In this document: one piece after another, positions 1 through 5,132 of the stretch
Layout: every line of letters starts with the position of its first letter
How positions within the stretch are numbered: the stretch's first letter is position 1
Assembly (NCBI GenBank): GCA_028277295.1
Contig: JANQGN010000445.1
Span: forward strand, 1 to 5,132
Reading direction: 5' to 3'
Length of the DNA: 5,132 nt
Origin: Rhodospira sp.
GTDB lineage: Bacteria; Pseudomonadota; Alphaproteobacteria; Rhodospirillales; Rhodospirillaceae
Notes under the pieces: model-generated
What the model saw: the letters and a program-made list of their open reading frames with translations, nothing else
Told to the model about the DNA's origin: nothing
The model's database searches: none
Made by a program: the position numbers and the translations under genes

Positions 1-872
1 TGCTGGCGGTGGCCCTGTTCTCGGTCATGGACACCTTCGCCAAGGCGCTGACCCCCCATTTTCCGGTGGCCCAGATCCTGGTGTTTCGCGCGGCGGGCGC
101 GCTGCTGATCGTGCTACCGCTGGCCTGGCGGCTGGGGGGCGGCGGGCGCGCCCTGGTGCGGCAGGCGCGGGGGGCCGCGCTCAAGCTGCTGATCGCGGGG
201 CTACTGGGCGCGGGGGCCTTGGCGAGCTTCCTGATGGCCTGGCGTACCCTGTCGCTGATCGAGGTCGCGGCCATCCTGTTCACCGCACCCCTGATCGTGA
301 CGGCGCTGTCGGTGCCGCTCTTGCGCGAATCGGTGGGCCTCCATCGCTGGAGCGCCGTCGTGGTGGGCTTCATCGGCGCGCTCATCATCCTGCGCCCGGG
401 GGGCGCCGTGTTCGGCGGCGCCGCCCTGTGGGCCATGCTGGGCGCGCTCTGCTACGCGCTGTGGATGATCAGCCTGCGCATGGCCGGCAAGGCCGTGCCC
501 TCCAGCCTGGTGACGACCAGCAACGCGCTGCTCATGCTCGTCCTCGCCCTGCCCTTCGCCGTCTGGGTCTGGACCCCGGCGAGCGCTGGGCAAGGGCTGG
601 CGCTGCTGAGCGTGGGCGTGATCGGCGGCCTGGCGCAACTGTCCCTGACCCGCGCCTTCAGCCTGGCCCCGGCGGCCCTGGTGGCGCCGTTTGACTACAG
701 CTACATCCTCTACGGGACGGCGCTGGACCTGGCGGTCTTCGCGCTGTTCCCCGGCGCCGGAACCTGGGTGGGCCTGAGCCTGATCACCGCCGCCGGGCTG
801 TATGTGATCCACCGCGAGCGCGTGGTGGCCAGGCGGCGGCGAGCGGCGGAGGCGTCTCGCACCTCGCCATAG
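1..872 (+). CDS. EamA/DMT-family inner-membrane transporter, 5' end cut by the window
   Basis: This is a drug/metabolite-transporter superfamily protein, expected to move a small metabolite across the inner membrane; the substrate cannot be told from sequence. The protein is almost wholly hydrophobic, with about nine or ten membrane segments and the usual two EamA halves. Counting from the GTG at 9, the first half covers about residues 1-130 and closes with GFIGALIILRPGG. The second covers about 135-270, with the typical AFSLAPAALVAPFDYSYI stretch followed by the last two helices. It ends in a basic tail (HRERVVARRRRAAE), which fits a cytoplasmic C-terminus. The frame stays open upstream (Leu-Ala before Val-Ala-Leu-Phe-Ser) to the window edge, and the first helix looks clipped, so GTG 9 is probably not the true start and roughly 10-25 residues are missing. 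Codon use is strongly GC-rich, like acnA. The family call is firm; any specific member name would be a guess. Confidence 0.9.
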   Translation, partial: LAVALFSVMDTFAKALTPHFPVAQILVFRAAGALLIVLPLAWRLGGGGRALVRQARGAALKLLIAGLLGAGALASFLMAWRTLSLIEVAAILFTAPLIVTALSVPLLRESVGLHRWSAVVVGFIGALIILRPGGAVFGGAALWAMLGALCYALWMISLRMAGKAVPSSLVTTSNALLMLVLALPFAVWVWTPASAGQGLALLSVGVIGGLAQLSLTRAFSLAPAALVAPFDYSYILYGTALDLAVFALFPGAGTWVGLSLITAAGLYVIHRERVVARRRRAAEASRTSP

Positions 873-891
873 GCGCTAGCATTGCCGCTGG

Positions 892-913
892 ACCCGTATA
901 CATGTAGGGTTTT
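892..913 (+). terminator. Weak terminator-like hairpin after the transporter gene
   Basis: ACCC (892-895) can pair with GGGT (907-910), with a further TA/TA pair after a one-base bulge. A short T run (910-913) follows directly. It starts 20 bases after the TAG stop. The stem is short and the T run has only four bases, so this is a weak candidate for Rho-independent termination. Confidence 0.25.
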
Positions 914-924
914 GTCATCCGCGA

Positions 925-964
925 GCGAGCGGGCCCCGTCGCACACCTCGGCTGGCCCGCGCGC
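925..964. repeat. GC-rich inverted repeat between transporter and zinc-ribbon genes
   Basis: GCGGGCC (929-935) is a perfect inverted match to GGCCCGC (954-960). Three more outer pairs (925-927 with 962-964) follow a single mismatch, and the loop is 18 bases. No T run follows, so it is not a classical terminator. It may help end the upstream transcript, act as an attenuator for the gene at 991, or be chance in GC-rich DNA. Confidence 0.35.
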
Positions 965-969
965 CATTC

Positions 970-987
970 TGGACGAACGGGCGTCCA
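970..987 (+). promoter_or_regulatory. Hairpin in the ribosome-binding region of the gene at 991
   Basis: TGGACG (970-975) and CGTCCA (982-987) are perfectly complementary around a six-base loop (AACGGG). The hairpin ends three bases before the ATG at 991. The only purine-rich sequence that could serve as a ribosome binding site (GGACGAACGGG, 971-981) lies inside it. If it forms, it would be expected to lower translation. A six-pair stem can arise by chance, so function is inferred. Confidence 0.35.
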
Positions 988-990
988 ACC

Positions 991-1845
991 ATGCACTGCC
1001 CCAACTGCCTGACCCCTGTGGACGACGACGCAACCGAGTGTCCAAAGTGCGGCGCGCGGCGGGGGTATGCAGGCGCCTACGCAGGGATCGTAAGGGAAAA
1101 AATAAGCTACTTGGGCATTCTGCCGATGTGCTTCATCGGAGCGCTATCGGTTGTCATGATGGTTTTTGGCCTCTTACTCGCGGCAGGACAGATCATTGAT
1201 TACAATCATTACATCAGAAATATTCATGAAAATCTGGAGCCGGGGCTTCCTATAAAACCAATACACTTATCACTGTTCCCCGCCTTTAACTCCCTCACTT
1301 TGCTTTTTCTTAGTTATAGTCAGGTCCGCCGCATGTCGGCGCTGCATTGGTTCGGACCCGAGGGGCATTGGGGGCGGGTGCCTCCGCGGTTGACGAAACG
1401 CCCGGACCCGCCCAAGCCCCTGGCCTGCCCCCTCTGCCAGACACCGGTCCAACCGCGCGCCGTAAGCTGCCCGACATGTCGCGCACGACGGGGATACGCG
1501 CCGTTCTTCAGGTGTAATCTGGTTGTGGGACGGGACAGAATACGCGAACCGGCCATCTTCTTGTCGATCCTTTGGCCACTTTGCCTGATTGTGTCCTGTT
1601 TCGACTTGTACAGTCGCCATGCGAGACTTCAGTACAGGATAGAGTACAACAACGCGCTCCTTGAAAAATATGGCGCCGTCTTGACTCAAGGGCAACAGAA
1701 AATTCTTGAGTCTCAGTCCCTTCCCATCGATTCTCTCTTATTTTTTGCCGCAATAAATGTTCTGATTATGTTAGCTGTATTCCATGTTGTTTTTCACCTC
1801 GCGCGCGGGCCGCGATGGTTTCCCCCTTACGACCCCGCGCGCAAG
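991..1845 (+). repeat. Protein-level tandem duplication inside the zinc-ribbon gene
   Basis: Residues 1-134 and about 144-285 share the same order of elements. The ribbon and ARRGYA motif align without gaps at an offset of 143 residues (C3/C146, C6/C149, C17/C160, C20/C163, and TPV at 8-10 with TPV at 151-153). The membrane segments and the Gly-Pro/Trp/Pro tail follow at offsets of roughly 145-160, because the second loop is longer. At DNA level the copies are clearly diverged, so the duplication is old and is not an assembly artefact. Confidence 0.8.
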
Positions 1846-1914
1846 GGCCGCCCGCGTCCGGTGGATGACGGCGACGCTGCGCCGCATGGCCGGCGCACGG
1901 GATCCCACACTTAA
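991..1914 (+). CDS. Unrecognised membrane protein with two zinc ribbons and internal duplication
   Basis: I do not recognise a named family. The 307-residue protein opens with a zinc ribbon of four cysteines (C3, C6, C17, C20) followed by GARRGYA. After it come a membrane segment at about 42-64, a polar loop, a second membrane segment at about 92-109, and a Trp/Gly/Pro-rich stretch (HWFGPEGHWGRVPP). A second zinc ribbon (C146, C149, C160, C163) has identical spacing and is followed by RARRGYA. Further membrane segments lie at about 188-206 and 248-270, then RGPRWFPPY and a low-complexity polar tail. The two ribbons probably sit on the cytoplasmic side and bind zinc; a sensory, assembly or scaffold role is possible but unproven. 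The ATG at 991 is favoured because the first ribbon starts at residue 3, although no strong ribosome binding site is visible. Bases 1201-1260 contain only 22 G+C of 60, far below the flanking genes, which suggests recent acquisition or weak codon selection. The gene converges on acnA. Confidence 0.8.
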   Translation: MHCPNCLTPVDDDATECPKCGARRGYAGAYAGIVREKISYLGILPMCFIGALSVVMMVFGLLLAAGQIIDYNHYIRNIHENLEPGLPIKPIHLSLFPAFNSLTLLFLSYSQVRRMSALHWFGPEGHWGRVPPRLTKRPDPPKPLACPLCQTPVQPRAVSCPTCRARRGYAPFFRCNLVVGRDRIREPAIFLSILWPLCLIVSCFDLYSRHARLQYRIEYNNALLEKYGAVLTQGQQKILESQSLPIDSLLFFAAINVLIMLAVFHVVFHLARGPRWFPPYDPARKGRPRPVDDGDAAPHGRRTGSHT

Positions 1915-1947
1915 AAGAAAAGGGCGGTCTGGAGGTCTCCTCCAGGC
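1913..1947 (-). terminator. Candidate acnA terminator hairpin with distal T run
   Basis: CTGGAGG (1929-1935) and CCTCCAG (1939-1945) form a perfect seven-pair stem with a TCT loop, extended by a wobble pair and a G-C pair (1927/1947). Read on the - strand, it is followed after about seven bases by TTTTCTTTT (1921 down to 1913). That is the order expected downstream of acnA, but the gap between stem and T run is longer than in a canonical Rho-independent terminator. The T run also overlaps the stop codon of the convergent gene. On the + strand no T run follows. Confidence 0.35.
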
Positions 1948-1949
1948 GG

Positions 1950-1969
1950 GTGCGGGCGGCAGCCCGCGC
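1950..1969. repeat. Strong hairpin in the convergent intergenic region
   Basis: GCGGGC (1952-1957) and GCCCGC (1962-1967) pair perfectly around a GGCA tetraloop. A G-U pair (1951/1968) and a G-C pair (1950/1969) extend the stem to eight pairs. It lies next to the hairpin at 1927-1947, between the 3' ends of two convergent genes. It may slow polymerase or protect transcript 3' ends coming from either side. Confidence 0.45.
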
Positions 1970-2051
1970 GCGAAGCGCCTCCGGTCCAACCGAACCCCCA
2001 TAGCGCCAGAACAAGGCCGCGTCCTTGCGAGTCCACGTCGCATGACGCTGG

Positions 2052-2100
2052 CGAAACGATCCAGAGCAAAAGACAGCGTCCTCCGCCCCGGATCGCTTCG
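2052..2100. repeat. Long-spaced inverted repeat downstream of acnA
   Basis: CGAA-A-CGATCC (2052-2062) mirrors GGATCG-C-TTCG (2090-2100): ten paired bases with one central mismatch and 27 bases between the arms. No T run flanks it. Together with the near-palindrome GCACCGACGGTGTGC (2115-2129), seven bases past the acnA stop, it makes the 221-base gap 1915-2135 rich in dyad symmetry. I see no credible gene in this gap. Confidence 0.35.
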
Positions 2101-2135
2101 TCGCCGCGCTCCTCGCACCGACGGTGTGCCGGCCC

Positions 2136-4811
<2,676 letters not shown>

Positions 4812-4817
4812 GGGCAA

Positions 4818-4823
4818 TCTCCC
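4818..4823 (-). promoter_or_regulatory. Ribosome binding site that sets the acnA start
   Basis: On the - strand, GGGAGA is followed by TTGCCC and then GTG (4811-4809). The six-base spacing is near ideal for a Shine-Dalgarno sequence. No comparable site precedes the upstream GTG at 4943, which is preceded by GGCGGCGGCTTTT. This site is the main reason for preferring the 891-residue protein. Confidence 0.75.
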
Positions 4824-4827
4824 ATCA

Positions 4828-4910
4828 TTAACGTTGGTCTTTCGGGGGCTCGCGGGGGCCGGGCGCGGCCTCACCACCGGCCCCCTTGCGACTGTCGTGG
4901 TCGTCGTTAA
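4828..4910 (-). promoter_or_regulatory. Structured acnA leader: 13-bp GC-rich stem inside an outer 6-bp repeat
   Basis: GGGGGCCGG (4854-4862) is a perfect inverted match to CCGGCCCCC (4877-4885) around a 14-base loop. The stem continues with TCGC (4850-4853) pairing GCGA (4888-4891) across a two-base bulge (4886-4887), for 13 pairs in all. Outside this, TTAACG (4828-4833) and CGTTAA (4905-4910) are perfectly complementary, and the arm near the gene ends four bases before the ribosome binding site. No T run follows on either strand, so it is not a plain terminator. In the acnA transcript it would form a stable leader structure close to the start. A regulatory role is inferred; it would not be a leader if translation really began at 4943. 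Confidence 0.5.
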
Positions 4911-4973
4911 CCCATTCCCGGAACCGAGTCCAGAATTCGCCACAAAAGCCGCCGCCTTTCAGGGTGTGACAGT

Positions 4974-5025
4974 CGCCAAAGTATCTTATGCGATAATTGA
5001 CGTAGCGTCCTCAAACCCTTTGGCG
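4974..5025. repeat. 8-bp inverted repeat bracketing the candidate acnA promoter
   Basis: CGCCAAAG (4974-4981) is a perfect inverted match to CTTTGGCG (5018-5025), with 36 bases between. The arms flank the -35 and -10 candidates almost symmetrically, an arrangement compatible with a regulator binding two half-sites around the promoter. I do not recognise the motif as that of a known regulator. Confidence 0.4.
4985..5014 (-). promoter_or_regulatory. Candidate acnA promoter
   Basis: On the - strand, TTGAGG (5014-5009) lies 18 bases from CATAAG (4990-4985); each matches the sigma-70 consensus at four of six positions. The overlapping TAAGAT is an alternative -10 with 20-base spacing. Transcription would start near 4978 and give a leader of roughly 165 bases. 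The match is modest, and other promoters in this AT-richer stretch are possible. Confidence 0.3.
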
Positions 5026-5041
5026 GCCTTCCACCAAGGCC
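5025..5041. repeat. Short perfect hairpin upstream of the acnA promoter
   Basis: GGCCTT (5025-5030) and AAGGCC (5036-5041) pair perfectly around the five-base loop CCACC. It sits between the promoter-bracketing repeat and the longer dyad at 5046-5081. No T run follows on either strand. Confidence 0.4.
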
Positions 5042-5045
5042 AGGA

Positions 5046-5081
5046 GGGTCAAGAAATTCAAACCTTTATCGTTCTTGACCC
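5046..5081. repeat. Perfect 10-bp inverted repeat upstream of acnA
   Basis: GGGTCAAGAA (5046-5055) is an exact inverted match to TTCTTGACCC (5072-5081), with a 16-base AT-rich centre. Ten perfect pairs in a non-coding stretch are unlikely by chance at such close spacing. It could be an operator, an element of a dispersed palindromic repeat family, or a transcript structure. The arms contain TTGACC, which resembles a -35 box on both strands, but no convincing -10 follows at normal spacing. Confidence 0.5.
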
Positions 5082-5132
5082 CAGCGGCGAAAGCGGGGTA
5101 ACAACGACTGAAAAGGGGCCGACTCAGGCACA

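Larger units (their letters stand above)
4944..5132. other. AT-richer non-coding region upstream of acnA, no supported gene
   Basis: Apart from the dyads and promoter candidate listed separately, I see no gene here. One + strand frame (GTG 4897 to the right edge) and one - strand frame (right edge to a stop near 5016) stay open. Neither shows the GC-rich third positions of the transporter and acnA, a ribosome binding site, or a recognisable motif. The - strand frame could be the tail of an upstream gene, but nothing in it supports that. Confidence 0.5.

Noticed and set aside
710..1199. Small frames on both strands across the transporter-zinc ribbon junction
   Set aside because: They overlap the two real genes in other frames, are Arg/Ala/Pro-rich and show no conserved motif or ribosome binding site.
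5075..5104. Possible + strand promoter using TTGACC as -35
   Set aside because: At 17-18 bases spacing only GTAACA or TAACAA is found, a poor -10, and no supported + strand gene follows within the window.
4897..5132. Open + strand frame from a GTG to the right edge, diverging from acnA
   Set aside because: The reading is not low-complexity (it contains a TVAKVSYAIIDVASSN-like stretch), but its third codon positions are not GC-biased like those of the transporter and acnA, there is no ribosome binding site, and its start would lie inside the acnA leader stem. It could be revisited with sequence beyond the window.
5016..5132. Open - strand frame entering from the right edge, possible tail of an upstream gene
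   Set aside because: It is only about 38 codons, without a domain or GC-biased codon use, and it crosses the perfect dyad and the hairpin. Too little to support a gene end.

Overview
The window comes from a GC-rich bacterium. The aconitase and the transporter look proteobacterial, and the aconitase N-terminus (GHDTLKARRTL...) resembles alphaproteobacterial AcnA. That assignment is an impression from sequence, not a search result. The window holds three protein-coding genes and two structured intergenic regions. I see no rRNA, tRNA, CRISPR array, insertion sequence or phage gene.

Layout: (1) Bases 1-872, + strand: most of an EamA/DMT-family inner-membrane transporter whose first residues lie off the left edge. 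(2) Bases 873-990: a spacer with a weak terminator-like hairpin, a GC-rich inverted repeat and a small hairpin ending three bases before the next start. (3) Bases 991-1914, + strand: an unrecognised 307-residue membrane protein made of two copies of one module (four-cysteine zinc ribbon, ARRGYA, membrane segment, loop, membrane segment, Gly-Pro/Trp/Pro-rich tail). Much of it is clearly richer in A+T than its neighbours. (4) Bases 1915-2135: a spacer between convergent genes with several perfect or near-perfect inverted repeats, probably transcription ends for both sides. (5) Bases 2136-4811, - strand: a complete aconitate hydratase A (AcnA). Its best start is a GTG with a good ribosome binding site, giving 891 residues. 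The longer 935-residue reading from 4943 is probably wrong. (6) Bases 4812-5132: the acnA leader and upstream control region, unusually dense in inverted repeats. They include a 13-bp GC-rich stem in the putative leader, an 8-bp inverted repeat that brackets the best promoter candidate, and a perfect 10-bp inverted repeat further upstream.

The genes do not form an obvious pathway. AcnA is a TCA-cycle housekeeping enzyme, the transporter is a generic small-molecule exporter or importer, and the zinc-ribbon protein has no evident link to either. The two points most worth following are the internally duplicated zinc-ribbon membrane protein and the palindrome-rich region upstream of acnA. I found no convincing multi-gene novel system in these 5.1 kb.
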